Under the pieces are notes generated by a model. That model saw only the letters and a list, made by a program, of their open reading frames with translations, searched no databases and was not told the origin of the DNA. A DNA stretch of 64,000 bases, taken from NCBI RefSeq assembly GCF_020360975.1, contig NW_025408676.1, positions 2,418,001-2,482,000 on the forward strand. Direction: 5' to 3'. This document shows, piece after piece, positions 11,178 through 22,252 of the stretch. Every line of letters begins with the position of its first letter. Position 1 is the first letter of the stretch. The DNA comes from Hirsutella rhossiliensis (Eukaryota; Ascomycota; Sordariomycetes; Hypocreales; Ophiocordycipitaceae). The position numbers and the translations under genes are program-made.

Positions 11178-12107
11178 TTCGATTGTCTGACCAGGGTATA
11201 GGGTAGGTTTACCCGGGCACCCGGTTCCGACGTTGAGTTTACTATACGTGCCCATCCTCTCTGTATTTCGACGGCTGCAAACAAGAAACCGACACATTTA
11301 GAGTATCTCTCCCGCAGAACTTGTATATCAGCACCTCAATTACCACAGCTATAATAACATTTCGACGTTGGAATCTCATTTGTGCTACAACTTTGACCGT
11401 CTCCTACAGGCCCTCCCAAATGTTCTCAAAATATTCATCGCCTTTTGTCACAGTAACTTCTGCCCAAACCCAACCAGCCTCTAGGCCGATGTACAAGCGA
11501 CTTCAGAACACTCCCCCAGCTGCACTCAAAGCTCTGACTACCTCAAACGAGCTCAAGGCCGATTCAGATACGAGACGAGAATGGCACGAGAAGGGGGACC
11601 AGAGCCAAAGGAAACGACTCGTCACACGCCACGATGATCTGTGCACTAGGACGCAAGCCAATGGGGGCACTGGAAACGCTGATGAACAGGGGATCTATCA
11701 GACAAGGTAGCCGGGGTCTTATGGCGCCTTCGATTTAACTGGCTGCAAGCACGGGCGGAGATGCCGTGCCTGACGCTTCGGAAGCCAGTCAAGCAAGCAT
11801 CAATGCCGGAGGCCAGGGATCTTCGCAGCACCCCACGGTCCATCGTCGTTGTGCATTGGTGACGGAAGCTCTTTTCACTCGTCCAGACCACTTTAGCCAA
11901 TGCAACGGAGATTGCGCCCCGACGGTTTTTCTTTTCCTTTCTTTTTTCCCCTTCCCGCGTCTACACGCGCGTGGGACGCGTTATGCCTGCTTCGCCGAGC
12001 TTCGCTGCCACGATGTGGCATGAGTTGAGCGCCGGCGAAGCCTCGATGGCTTCTACCTTCATTTGTCGGCCCGCTCGCTCAATTCGCACGATCGAACCAA
12101 CGTTACG

Positions 12108-14810
12108 ATGTCATCCGAACCACTGTCAAGCCCTTCCCGTCGAACCGGTCAGATCTGATTGGGCGTGTGGAGTACTCGTCTTTACCACCCGCATCATCCC
12201 AAGGAACCTCGTTGCCGACGACTCCATCACCTCGTCCTCGCGGTACTGCTGTCGACTTTATACAAGTAGATTGGACGCTCTGGGGCCGCCAAGAGTGGGC
12301 GAAATGGCCTGGATTCGAGCGCTATACTGGCGGCCAGGATACGAGGGCGTGGTGGCAGCAATACGGGTATCGTGTTGAGGACCGGTCCACCTCGCGCCAG
12401 GGCAACAGGCTGAAGTGGATCTGCGCGGATTGCTTCGCCCGAGGCTTCAAGAAGAAGTCAGACTTCTGCTTCGTCTGCTCAACAGGAGCCGCTACCAAGA
12501 AGCACCTTCGTAACGCCCACGGAATTCTGGTAAGTGTGTGCCGTTCGGAGATATACCAGCAACATGAGTGTTCACTTGGCAGGCCCCACACGACGTTGCC
12601 GGAGGCGTGCGAGCCTCATCTCTAGATGGCCGGCCCATCACCCACTTCATTGGTGCCGACTTCAATAATCCGCACGACCAGTTCCTTGTCAGCAAGCTGC
12701 GTGGAAGATTCAACAGCAAGGCTCCGGGTGCTCCTACTCGACTGGATCACGTACCATAATCTGCCATTCGATATCGTCAACACCGAGAGGTTCCAACGGC
12801 TCCTTCTCTACGGCAATCTGCTCCTTGATGCGACCCATATACCCTCTGGGAAGACGCTACTTCGCATGCTCGAATCTGAATACAGAGGTGCCGTCGGGCC
12901 CGTAACGGAAGTACTTCGCACCGCTCGATCACAGGTTCACTTCTCCTTCGACGGCTGGTCATCCAAGTCCTACACCGCATTTCTGGGCATCAATGCTCAA
13001 TTCATTGATCACGACTTTGCCCAACACCGCATCCTCCTTGGGCTGCGACCTCTCTCGGCAAACACAACGGTGCGTCGCTTGCCGACGAGGTCGCCGATAC
13101 ACTGGCATTCTGGCAAGTCAACAACCCAGACACGGTCGGCTACTTCACGCTGGACAATGCTGCCAACAATGACACCTGCATGGAAGACCTTGCCTTTGAG
13201 CACGGCTTCTCACCCGAAGAGCGACGGATCCGCTGCGCTGCACATATCCTCAACCTCTGTGTGCGGGCAATGCTGTACGGTTCGAAGCAAGAGAATTTTG
13301 CTGCAATTGTTGCTGCCGATGGGGACGATCTAGATGACGACGAGGAGCAAGTTGATCAAGCTATCGACGAGGCCCTAAATGGAGAGATGAAGGACGGTAC
13401 GGACGAAGACCCAGGAGCAAACACTGCCGTTGACATCCCAGAAGAGGACCTCACATCGTCTCACCCGGCTCCGGACGAGATCAATGCTGCCAGCTTCAGG
13501 GAGTACAGTCAGAACGGCGCCCCCGGAATGCTTCATAACATCGGTCTTCAGCTGCGAAACACACAGCTGTACGAACATTTTCTTCAGTCTCAACGTAAGG
13601 AATCCGGCCACGGAACAACACTTCACTGGGCCTTCAACAATGCCACCCGGTAGAACCTTGGACATGCGTATGATGGAACGGGCTCTTCGACTCCGCCCGG
13701 CGCTCAATACCTTCCTCAATGACGTTCAGAACCGGTGGGAAACGGAGGCCTCTGTGACAGAACGAAGCAGGCAGTTCTGCAGTACCGCTTAAGTGCGTAC
13801 GACTGGAAAGTTATCGAGGTACTTGTCAAGCTTCTGAAGCCGTTCGAGATTTCCACCAAGCAACTTCAGGGCAGTGGTGTTCCCGGCGGTAGGTCCACAT
13901 GTGGCAGTTTCGATGAATACTTCCCCGTCTTTGAGATTTTGCTTGACCACCTCGAAAGTGCTATCGAAGGCACAATCTTCGAAGAGGTTGAGGATCCAGT
14001 GACTAGGGAGAAGAAGGACGTCGAAGTAGCCATTTATGACGGGCTCGATAGCAGGACCCGCAGGTTGCTCAAGGTCTATATCAAGCTCGGATGGAAGAAG
14101 CTGCATAAATATTACAGCCGTCTGACTAGCGCTGCATATGTCGGGGCTGTTGTCTTCAATCCTGCGAAAAGTGGCGCCTTCTCGATCAACTGTGGTCTCG
14201 AGTACCCTCTCGGAAGACGAAGAGTTGGCGGTTGGAATACGAAGCAAAGCTCTTGGAGATCTGGGAGAAGTATAGGGAGCGCGACGTTGACAACGAGATC
14301 CTCGCTACGTCTGATGAGGCCTCCATGGATTACATTGAGCGGAGACTTGCTAGGACTGTAGCTGCGCCGCCATTCAACCAGGGCTCGTTCGGAGCATCAG
14401 GTGCCCGCAAAAGCAACCGAAAGACGAAACCGTCTACGGCGGGAGCGACTGGTGATGACAAATATGCTCGATATTGTGCCGAGGACGTCGTCAACAGCCG
14501 CCACTACAGAAGCAGACCGATTGACTGGTGGAAGATCAACCGGAGCCGATATCCGCGACTGTCTCTGATGGCAGTAGACATGCTTACGATTCCATCGACG
14601 TCCGCGGAAAGCGAGAGGACGTTTAGCAGCGCAGGACGTATGACGGCACCATTGAGAAGCCGGCTGCGGAGGGAGATCGTAGCGATGGCTCAATGCATTC
14701 GATCGTGGAGTAAAGCTGGGATCTACAGGCCTTCACTGCCGCTGTTTAGCCTCAACGAGGATCAATGGATTGATGCTCTTGCGTCGCTGAAGGGGCGGAG
14801 TGACATTTAA
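12108..14810 (+). pseudogene. hAT transposase with BED finger and dimerisation domain, frameshifted
   Basis: Domains run in the expected order. A BED-type zinc finger region (12,260-12,525) has WICADCFARGFKKKSDFCF, CSTG and HLRNAHG. Next come a core block with VHFSFDGWSS and GYFTLDNAANNDTCM, IRCAAHILNLCVRAMLYG, and a helical insert. The C-terminal hAT dimerisation block reads LSLMAVDMLTIPSTSAESER near 14,560-14,620. A 53-bp intron (12,530-12,582) is supported because the protein continues cleanly after GCAG. About five frame changes interrupt the gene (near 12,150, 12,730, 13,065, 13,640-13,740 and 14,200). The start ATG at 12,108 is the best upstream choice. As sequenced, the copy cannot encode an intact transposase. 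Confidence 0.85.
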
Positions 14811-14995
14811 TCAGCTTGACAAGACAGCAATTGACCGTGCTTTCGACGTCTCATCTGCTGCAGCCATGATGTCTTTACACCCCTTGGCACTTCTTAAATC
14901 GAGGGATGTAGGAGTCCTCGTGATGGTGACAAAGACATGTATGATGTCGGTGAAACGCACGTTTGGTACCCCAATCTCTGCTGAAGTCCTACGTT

Positions 14996-15290
14996 CGATC
15001 GAATTCGTATCGAATTCGATCGAACCTTGGCATTCGATAGGTATCGAATCTACGGGACACGCGTTCGATTCGAGTCGAATCAAACGGGCAAGAAATTTCA
15101 CGCGTTCGATTCGATGCGAATCTACTGGGACACATTCGATTCGAGGTCGAATCGAAGGGGCAACAATTTTCACGCATTCGATTCGATGCGAATCTGCTGG
15201 AGCCATGTTCGATTCGATGCGAATCTGCAGAGGCCCTATTCGATTCGAACGCCAAGTCTTGGCGTTCGATTCGATAGATTCGTAAGATGT
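14996..15290. repeat. Right subterminal TCGATTCGA repeat cluster of hAT
   Basis: Mirror of the left cluster: repeated GTTCGATTCGANNCGAATC words up to the right terminal repeat. The overlapping open frames are not genes. Confidence 0.75.
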
Positions 15291-15724
15291 CCGTCCCTGC
15301 TCTGGACAGTATGATGAGAGAGCACCAGAGGAAACGGGTAGACAGAGAGATGCAACTATCTGTGGTGACAGACCCCGGTACTGAACGGTCGACGGAGCAC
15401 CTGGTATTATCCTGAGGGCACTGAATCAGACAGACGGTAATTACATGATTATCACTGTCCGCCCTCTGCCTACGGCTACTATCTTCAATTTAAGCGTCCC
15501 AAGTTTGGGCCACACGCAGATGCCGCATTGAGGTCGTGCAAATGCTCACAATAATCCTTTAAAGTTGGAAGCGCGACGCAAAGGTGCCTTCCAAAGCATT
15601 AAAGGAGGCCATGCTTTCCGCGTAAATTATCTCGTGCGTAGGATCTTCGGTTCAGTTACACTCTCCTCGACCGAACACCTACATACGTTAGTTCACGGAA
15701 ATTTCCACCAGTCGTCTGAAAGAC

Positions 15725-16397
15725 ATGTCCCAAAGAAAGGCTTCCTCGGACTCGCAGAAGGGTTCGCTAAGGACAACCGGCTCGTCTCTCCCTAATATCT
15801 ACGCTGTAGACAGTGTCCAGACGTCCAGACATGCTCAATTTACCTCCGCAAATGAAGTATCAATCGGATTCCAAACTCTGGGGGGCCACGAGCTCGCCGC
15901 GAACGACTACAGTTCTGATGGCAGTGAAAGCGGCGAGCCGAGCATGAAGTGGCGGTTGTTCCAGCGTACGACACCCCAACCTAGGGAAGGCAGCGACAAT
16001 CACTCATCACGCTTATGGTGGAGAGTGCAAGAAAGCAACAGTCAATCTCAGACAGGGGATTTAGCGAGGAGCCTCGATTCAATTTTCTACATGCTCAAGT
16101 CATATGCGACCGCGGAAAACCCGGGCAGTTCTATCGCCACGAACGACTCGCCGCAGTATGCTCACGGCCGAGTTGACCAACTCACTTAGAATTGGACTCG
16201 TGTTGGAAAGGCAACAGGGGGGACTCACAACCGACGCCGTCTTGGATCATCGACACGCATCGCATGATTCGGTGGCCCGAGGGCAACTCCCCGACAAGTC
16301 TCGCATGAAGGCGAGCGAGGATGCAAATGCCAGCTTGTGGAACCAACGTTTCCTGGAGGATGTATCTAGAGACTACTACCATTCTAAGGGCTGGTGA
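15725..16397 (+). CDS. Hypothetical protein (possibly frameshifted)
   Basis: An open frame starts at MSQRKASSDSQKGSLRTT (ATG preceded by GAC) and stops at 16,189. A second frame (16,104-16,397) continues with ELTNSLRIGLVLERQQ. The two could be one gene with an indel near 16,165. The product is Ser/Gln-rich and hydrophilic, without a signal peptide or membrane segment. It converges tail to tail with the next gene, 13 bp away. I do not recognise a family. The 15,300-15,724 stretch before it shows no gene. Confidence 0.35.
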
Positions 16398-16409
16398 AGA
16401 TAGGAGAAT

Positions 16410-17045
16410 TCAACACTCCTCTACGACCAGTCGCTTGCTCCTCCGAAATTTGTGAATCCGCTGTCGCTTGTGCTTTTTTCCATGACTTTGCCATCTTCGC
16501 CCAGGCGATCGACATTCTGTATCCACACTTCCGATTATCTCGTCATGGTCGCTTCGCTCGTATTGCCTGGTGTGTCGTGACGAGCCCGAAGGAGAAGACT
16601 GAGAAAGGCTGATAGTAATTCTAACAGGCTTGCAGAGAGGGAGGTCAAGTTCCATCTCAACCTGTTTGTCTTGTCCGTTCTCGACGGTACCGCTGGCCTC
16701 TACTCGATGGCAAGTATCGGATACAGTGACTCGAAAAACAAGCCCAGTAGGAGGACGATTCTCCTTGTCATCGCCGTAAGAGGAAGAGTAATCACTCTCT
16801 TCGAGATCGCTAGGTGCAAACAAAGGCTGTGTCTTTGGTGTAGGTGACACTGCAATCTCGTCTTGCAGATATTTGTCTCGACAGCTTGTGCCGTTGAACT
16901 GACTTTCGGTATCCGAGAATTCTGATGTGGGCAAGGCAGGACAAAGAAGCATATCGAGAGCACGAAGATGACCAGTTTGTCCACAGGCAATCGATTCAGT
17001 GGAACTTATATTCCCCTGCATTGTCGAGGTAGAGTCAGTCGACAT
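16410..17045 (-). CDS. Hypothetical protein with basic C terminus
   Basis: The start at 17,045 (MSTDSTSTMQGN) is preferred. The same frame opens at 17,213, but the extra part lies close to a diverged duplicated segment. The product has about 210 residues: an acidic, Ser-rich middle (DLEESDYSSSYGDDKENRP), a short beta-like stretch (LVFRVTVSDTCHRVEASG), and a strongly basic tail (KKHKRQRIHKFRRSKR) that could be a nuclear localisation signal. No known domain is recognised. Confidence 0.45.
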   Translation of the reverse strand: MSTDSTSTMQGNISSTESIACGQTGHLRALDMLLCPALPTSEFSDTESQFNGTSCRDKYLQDEIAVSPTPKTQPLFAPSDLEESDYSSSYGDDKENRPPTGLVFRVTVSDTCHRVEASGTVENGQDKQVEMELDLPLCKPVRITISLSQSSPSGSSRHTRQYERSDHDEIIGSVDTECRSPGRRWQSHGKKHKRQRIHKFRRSKRLVVEEC

Positions 17046-17179
17046 GGCGGGAAGGAGGGCCTTGTTGGCTTTCAGAGAGGTGCAAGAAAATGGGAGGTAT
17101 GGAAACCGGGACAAAGGGGGGTGGTGCCTACCTCCTTCACTTTCTACACGAGTATGAGACGGGCTGCCTTGGTCGGGAT

Positions 17180-17610
17180 GAGAGCTCCAGCGAATCATCC
17201 AGAGAATCCCCAAGGCGCAGCTTTGGCCATCTCACCGCACATATCGTCGGGTGGGATCATGCGCCTTCCTCCACTTCCGGGCTGTGGTCCGTTGTTGCTT
17301 CGCTGACGCCTGCCGGCCACCCCTGAGATGGTTTATGCGTCTTTGACCAGGTTCAGCTTCTGCATCTATGCGCCGATCACATCCGCTAATGCTGCAAAAT
17401 TACGAGGAGCCAACTTCTCTGTAGGCGCAGGGGGGCGAACCGAATCGTGCAGACTATTCCGCAGCCTCCCCTGCGCCGGGGCTCAGGGAGGGAACGGGAG
17501 GCAGGACTTGTCCGTTAATTTCTCTTCCCTCGTCGTTGACCCAATGTATGACAATGTACATGTGCATGCCTGGGAAGTGTCGGGGTGGCGAAGCTTGCAG
17601 CGGAGGGAGC
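17180..17610. repeat. Diverged segmental repeat, copy 1
   Basis: It shares GAGCTCCAGC(G/A)AATCATC, CATGCGCCTTCCTCC and TCTGCATCTATGCGCCG in the same order and spacing with 20,963-21,460. The two copies are diverged and flank the 18.3-20.5 kb gene pair. No gene is supported in it. Confidence 0.55.
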
Positions 17611-17832
17611 CTGATGCGTTTTGCGTGTCCCTACGCACACTGGGGCGTTGGGCACGGCACCAAGCATCAGGACACCGGCTGCCGCACGCACAGCCATGTG
17701 AACAGGCAGCCATGTGAACAGGCAGCCGTGTGAACAGGCAGCCGTGTGGACAGGCAGCCGTGTGAGACAGGCATCCGTATGTGGCTGCCTTGTAAACCGG
17801 CCGGATCACCTAGATAGTCCGACCTGGCTGCC
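17611..17832. repeat. Dispersed repeat with internal 16-bp tandem units, copy 1
   Basis: Starts CTGATGCGTTTTGCGTGTCC and ends CCGACCTGGCTGCCT. The middle holds five or six tandem copies of ACAGGCAGCCGTGTGA. The whole unit recurs inverted at 35,709-35,923. A Cys-rich open frame on the minus strand is a by-product of the tandem unit. Confidence 0.7.
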
Positions 17833-18302
17833 TCCTACATAAGGATGAGGCAGTCATAGCTTAGTTGGAGAGATAAGAATCCCACTTCATCTCATCCATA
17901 TGCAAAATGCATCAGAGCCTCGCGACAAGGGAGGAGGGCTGCCCACGTCGGCATCAACTTCGGGAAGAAGACGGCGACCTTCGCGAGACCTACATTTCTA
18001 TCTAACGAGGTAGCAATACTTCGCAATATATGAAAATTAGCCGGAAGTCCAAAGGAGCGGCTCTAGAGAGCCGTCAGGGACACCCCTTAGGGTGGGAAAA
18101 CGAGACATCGCGATGTTTATACACTCAGCTTGTTAGACGCCACCATAGACTGCTGGTTTGTATGATTACCTGTCCGGCTTTCACGTCGTGTTTCCCAGCT
18201 CTGCTACCAACTCCGTCTTCCATTCATACCTTGACTCAACACTCGACTTCTAGGTCGTGAGTATCTTGCGGTACTTACGTCTTACACGCTACCTATAGGC
18301 AC

Positions 18303-19122
18303 ATGCGAGAGCTTGTGGTAGCGAATCTAATCGAGACAATGTCACAACCTCAGCGTCATCTTTTCGACTCCTACGCAAGTGCGAAAGGCTCTCCGGCCCA
18401 ACAACAACCCAACCTATACGCCGAAGCCACGACAGCTGCTCCAAAGCCCGAGCGCCAGGACGATAGTAAGAACGGCTTCGTGATATTTCATGGCGCCAGC
18501 GAACCTTTGGCTGATGTGAATGATACAGGAGACTCGGGTAACGCTGCGGGCGAGTCGAACAATGGGACTGAGCGCAAGCCCAAGACGGCACAGATCGAAG
18601 AGGCCATGAAATCTCAATCCAAGGGCCTCCGTCAGACATCCAGTCGTTTACCCGGCACACATACTGAGGTCCCTACCGTCGCCTTCCAAACAATTATCTT
18701 TGGTATCATGCGGCAACTTTTCAAAGAGATTGAAGAGAATTCAGAGAGAGCACGCGTATTTGCGCAAGCGTGCTCATCAACACTATCACCTCGAGATCTC
18801 CAGGCGATTGCACAATTCCAAGGACAGCTTGGATCCTCAGACACACTCGGAGGAGACCCTCCATACCCTGTGGCCGAGAACATGGAGATTTCTCGTCGGT
18901 ATGTCCTCTACGAGGGCGGCTGTTTTGATCGCGAGGGGACGGAGAACGCATTTGTAAGTTCTCCCAGAAGCAACCTTGATTGGGAACTAACCTAAGTAGC
19001 GACAGCTTTTTCAAGCTGTTGAGAATATAGCGAAGGAAATGAACCTTGTAAAACTGAAGAGATATGCGAGTGAAAGCTTGAGAGATATAGACGAAGATGC
19101 CACGGCGAGAACGAGCATGTAA
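18303..19122 (+). CDS. Hypothetical protein, two exons
   Basis: Exon 1 is 18,303-18,953 and exon 2 is 19,006-19,122, separated by a 52-bp GTAAGT...CGACAG intron that keeps frame (ENAF then LFQAVENIAKEMN). The product has about 255 residues. It starts with a polar Gln/Pro/Lys-rich segment, followed by a probably helical C-terminal half (VAFQTIIFGIMRQLFKEIEE, then SPRDLQAIAQFQGQL). The ATG at 18,339 (MSQPQRHLFDSY) is an alternative start. A possible 5' intron ends at the TATAG before 18,301. No family is recognised. The 470 bp before it show no gene. Confidence 0.6.
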
Positions 19123-19647
19123 TAATATAAACTCGTCTTCTAACACTGGCTACTGCTACCTTGCGCCGTAGCTACATTGCCGTACGCCGTCGCAGTAGAG
19201 AACACTACAAAATAGATCATTGACATTAAAGTTGGAGGTCGCCTGTCTATGACCTCTTTTGCGGAATTCGCGAGGAATCCTGAACCACTAAGCATTCCGC
19301 GCCAGACAATGTCACACTCTCCATTGTACTTCGTAAGTCGCTGCCCCTCGATCGGCTGGGGTGGACAGTCAGCGAGGCGCATGAGGACGTGTAGTTATTT
19401 GAGACGCCGAAATGCATATCCAACCGTCACCTGTCCAAATATCCGTGAAGGCTGCAAGGGCTGCGCCATGGTTTGCATGCGTCTCGAGTAGGTATAGAAG
19501 GATTGGAGCCGCTGGAGCAATTCTTCCATCTCTTCCCCCCAACTCTCTTACACGCTCACAGATATTCTACTTGGAGACGCTTATTTTTACAATCCTTTCC
19601 CCGTTCATTAGTCAAGGAGGGTGGCCCCAAACAAGCTTGCAAGCCAA

Positions 19648-20486
19648 ATGTCAACCCTCGCGGTAAGTGACATCAACCCAGGTGATACCGTAGACTGGAA
19701 GGGCCTTAACTAACAGCAGAGTCCCTTTCTCTTCTCTGCTCTAGCGCGAGAACAAATTAGCCCGAATTCGAGACAACCAGAGGATATCGCGCGCTCGACG
19801 GAGAGTATGTCCAGGACCTCAAACGGCGACTCAGAGAATACGAGACTCAGGGCATCGAGGCCTCTACCGAGGTCCAGATGGCCGCGAGAAGAGTAGCCGA
19901 GGAGAACAAGCAGCTCCAGGAGCTCCTCAACAGGCATGGCATTAGCGACGACCAAATAGCCCGTTTCTTGCAGTCGGGCACCTTGCCACTTGATTCCAAC
20001 CAAGGCCAAACCTTTCACGCCGACGACCCTACTGCCGCTGTCCAGTCGCTGCAACGGCTCCTGATGCCGCGACAACTGGCCAGTCTAGATGAAGACTTCT
20101 CCCTATATTTGTCGGGACAGTCGATTCGGAACCCCTCCACCACCGAGGGGTCGACGACAAGTTCGTCCGTCTGGGAGCCGTCGCAGCTCGTGACGTCCTC
20201 GTACGGCTATCAACATCACATGGGCGTGGCTACCGCAGTCATGGCATCGGCTGTTCATTCTCCGTATCCACCGACAACCCCATTGAGTCGCGCGAGCACC
20301 ACGCGACAAGGCTGCGTCTATGGCGGGCAACCGTCCCCTTCGATGCACGACAGTCCCGGCCAAGCCATGGTAACAACACAGCCTACGTCTACTGGCGGCC
20401 GTACGGTAATGCACTTGCATTATTCTGTGCCGACTTATCCAAACGCAGTGGTACCGCATTATGATTCCCTAGGGAGCACCTGCTGA
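19648..20486 (+). CDS. bZIP transcription factor with apparent frameshift in the basic region
   Basis: A short exon (19,648-19,662, ATG TCA ACC CTC GCG) is followed by GTAAGT and an intron ending CTCTAG at 19,744. The next exon gives RENKLARIRDNQRISRARRR, the DNA-contacting basic region with its N-x7-R pattern, followed by a zipper-like helix EYVQDLKRRLREYETQGIE and VAEENKQLQELLNRHGISDD. This layout matches a common fungal bZIP family. The basic region is in one frame and the helix in another; a 2-bp loss at about 19,801-19,805 would explain it. The C-terminal 140 residues are Ser/Thr/Tyr-rich. If the deletion is real, the factor is inactive. The 19,123-19,647 stretch shows no other gene. Confidence 0.75.
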
Positions 20487-20631
20487 CACGCGTTGACGAG
20501 GGCCTGCAGGGGCGTATCGCCGATTCCATTGGTTGTTTTAAATATATATTGAAAATTGGCACTGTTGGCCATGCCCTTACCGATTCACTAAAGCCTTTTG
20601 ATATCCATCTGTCGGTGGACCAGGGCAGCCC

Positions 20632-20890
20632 TGTTAGGGAGGGACCCGGAGAGGGGATTCCTGGCCCATGTAGCAGGAACGCATGAGGACTTCCTGAGTA
20701 AGGAAGGCAACCCCTTTATGCGTGGGCACAGCCAAGTATGCATGGGTAGAGCCCCGTACCCAGGAGGTGTCCAGAACTCCCTAAGGCCTCCTGTATAAAT
20801 AGCCCCTTCAGACTGCCCCTTTAGAGATAGAACATGCATCTTGAATCTAGCTGTGGTGACCCCCTTATTCCGATGTGTATTGACACAACA
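20632..20890. repeat. Possible solo LTR
   Basis: The segment starts TGTTAGGGAGGGACCC, contains a TATA-like CTGTATAAATAGCCC near 20,788, and ends ACACAACA. It looks like an LTR in layout, but no 5-bp target duplication flanks it and no partner copy is in the window. A 130-codon open frame on the minus strand is not convincing. Confidence 0.25.
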
Positions 20891-20962
20891 TTTCACCAAC
20901 ACCGTCATATAAGAGTAGAACAGACTTCCTGATTCCCTCTCGAGCTTCTTTGTAGCCCCTGA

Positions 20963-21460
20963 TGTGAGCTCCAGCAAATCATCTCGTGAGTCACAGCAAT
21001 GCGACTCTAGCCGTCTAGTGGCATCTATCTGCCCGGGTTACTCATGCGCCTTCCTCCTCTGTCGGAACTGTGATCTACTAGTGCTTGGCTGATGCCTGCG
21101 AGCCGCCCCTAAGAGAGAATGCCTAGCGATTGGCCTTACTCTTTGGCCACCCTTCCATCAGATAATGCTTGCATCCTTGGCTGGAACACCGTCAGATTCT
21201 GCATCTATGCGCCGGTCATCCCCTCTAACGTCATCAGCAAGCCAACTACCAAGCAAGAGTAGGGACAGACTTCCAAAGTGATTAGGTAGTCTTAGGTCAG
21301 ACTAGCCCACAGGATCCCCGTAGTGAGGGTCAGGGGTGGACCCGAGGCAGGATCACGCGTTGATCTCTACTCCCTCAGCTTAGTCTGAAGCAGGGCAATA
21401 TAGATTGAAGTAACGGAAAGTGGCGAGGCTTGCAGGGAGGCTGCCTGCGTGGCAAGGGGC
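20963..21460. repeat. Diverged segmental repeat, copy 2
   Basis: Diverged counterpart of 17,180-17,610 in direct orientation, with the same ordered landmark words, ending in GTGGCGAGGCTTGCAGGGAGG-like sequence. No gene is supported here or in 21,461-22,250. Confidence 0.55.
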
Positions 21461-22252
21461 GGGATGCTCACGTCGGGATTAACAGCTTCAAGGAGCGGGT
21501 CAAGTTGGTGAACAGGTGGTTGCACGACGTGATGGTCACATTGCGTCTCCAATCTGCAAGGCATGGTCGGTCGCGTCTCGGAGAGGATTCGTAGGAAGGG
21601 AAGGTCGGCCCCAGGGTCGTGCCGGGAAGCCGGTATGACCAGAGGGCGGTCTGAGGGGCGGTCTCGACTCGGGCTAGAGCCGGCGTAGCTACCCGCTCCG
21701 TGGTGTCGTTGGCTGGGATATTTAACGCCGGGGAGAAGGGGGTGTAGGGGGAAAGTTTGCAATGGAGGGGGCGTGGGAGAGGTGCTAGACGATGAGGCCG
21801 GATTCTGGCCACTTGATGCACCTCATATTGCCTTGTTGCTCTAGCCTGTAGCATCAGCGAGATATATCCTGCACGGCTGAATGAAAAGAGACGTGTAAGA
21901 GGCTGGGGAAGGCGAAATTGACAGGGAAGGATGGCTGCGACGGGAACCGCGTTGCCCATATCGGCACAACGGGAGTAAGAAGTAGTACCTCAATGAGACA
22001 TGCGTTACATTTGGGACAAGAACTGGGCGTAATGGTTGGAGTTGTTGGTTACTTCCAATCATCCAGCCAGCCCCTGACGACCGTGACGCGCGCACTGCAA
22101 TACAACCGTGGTTCTCTCCAAGTCAGGGAAGCTTTGCCTCGCCAGCTCTGTTATCATCCACTCGCCATCGATCGCAGGCTTCATTTCCCACCTCCGTTAT
22201 TTCCAAATTTCACTCTACTATGTGCTATATATTTTGAGCAAAATATGACAAC

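Larger units (their letters stand above)
9829..15299 (+). mobile_element. Complete hAT transposon (5.5 kb)
   Basis: The ends are inverted repeats CAGGGANGGACATCTTACG (9829 onward, and reverse complement ending 15,299), with the CAGGG start typical of hAT. Inside each end is a cluster of TCGATTCGA-type words (9836-10118 and 14,996-15,290). One transposase gene lies between. A clean 8-bp target duplication is not visible; the flanking words CCGTGGAC and CTCTGGAC agree at 6 of 8 positions. About 2 kb of non-transposase sequence sits between the left end and the gene, including a possible secondary insertion. Confidence 0.85.

Noticed and set aside
9821..15308. A perfect 8-bp target duplication for the hAT element
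   Set aside because: The flanking octamers match at only 6 of 8 positions and need a one-base shift, so I do not claim it.
17483..17809. Cys-rich repeat peptide on the minus strand resembling a small secreted effector
   Set aside because: It is the translation of the 16-bp tandem repeat, has no signal peptide, and is not preserved in the second copy.
20632..20890. Firm call of a solo LTR
   Set aside because: It has no target duplication and no second copy in the window, so it is kept only as a low-confidence feature.
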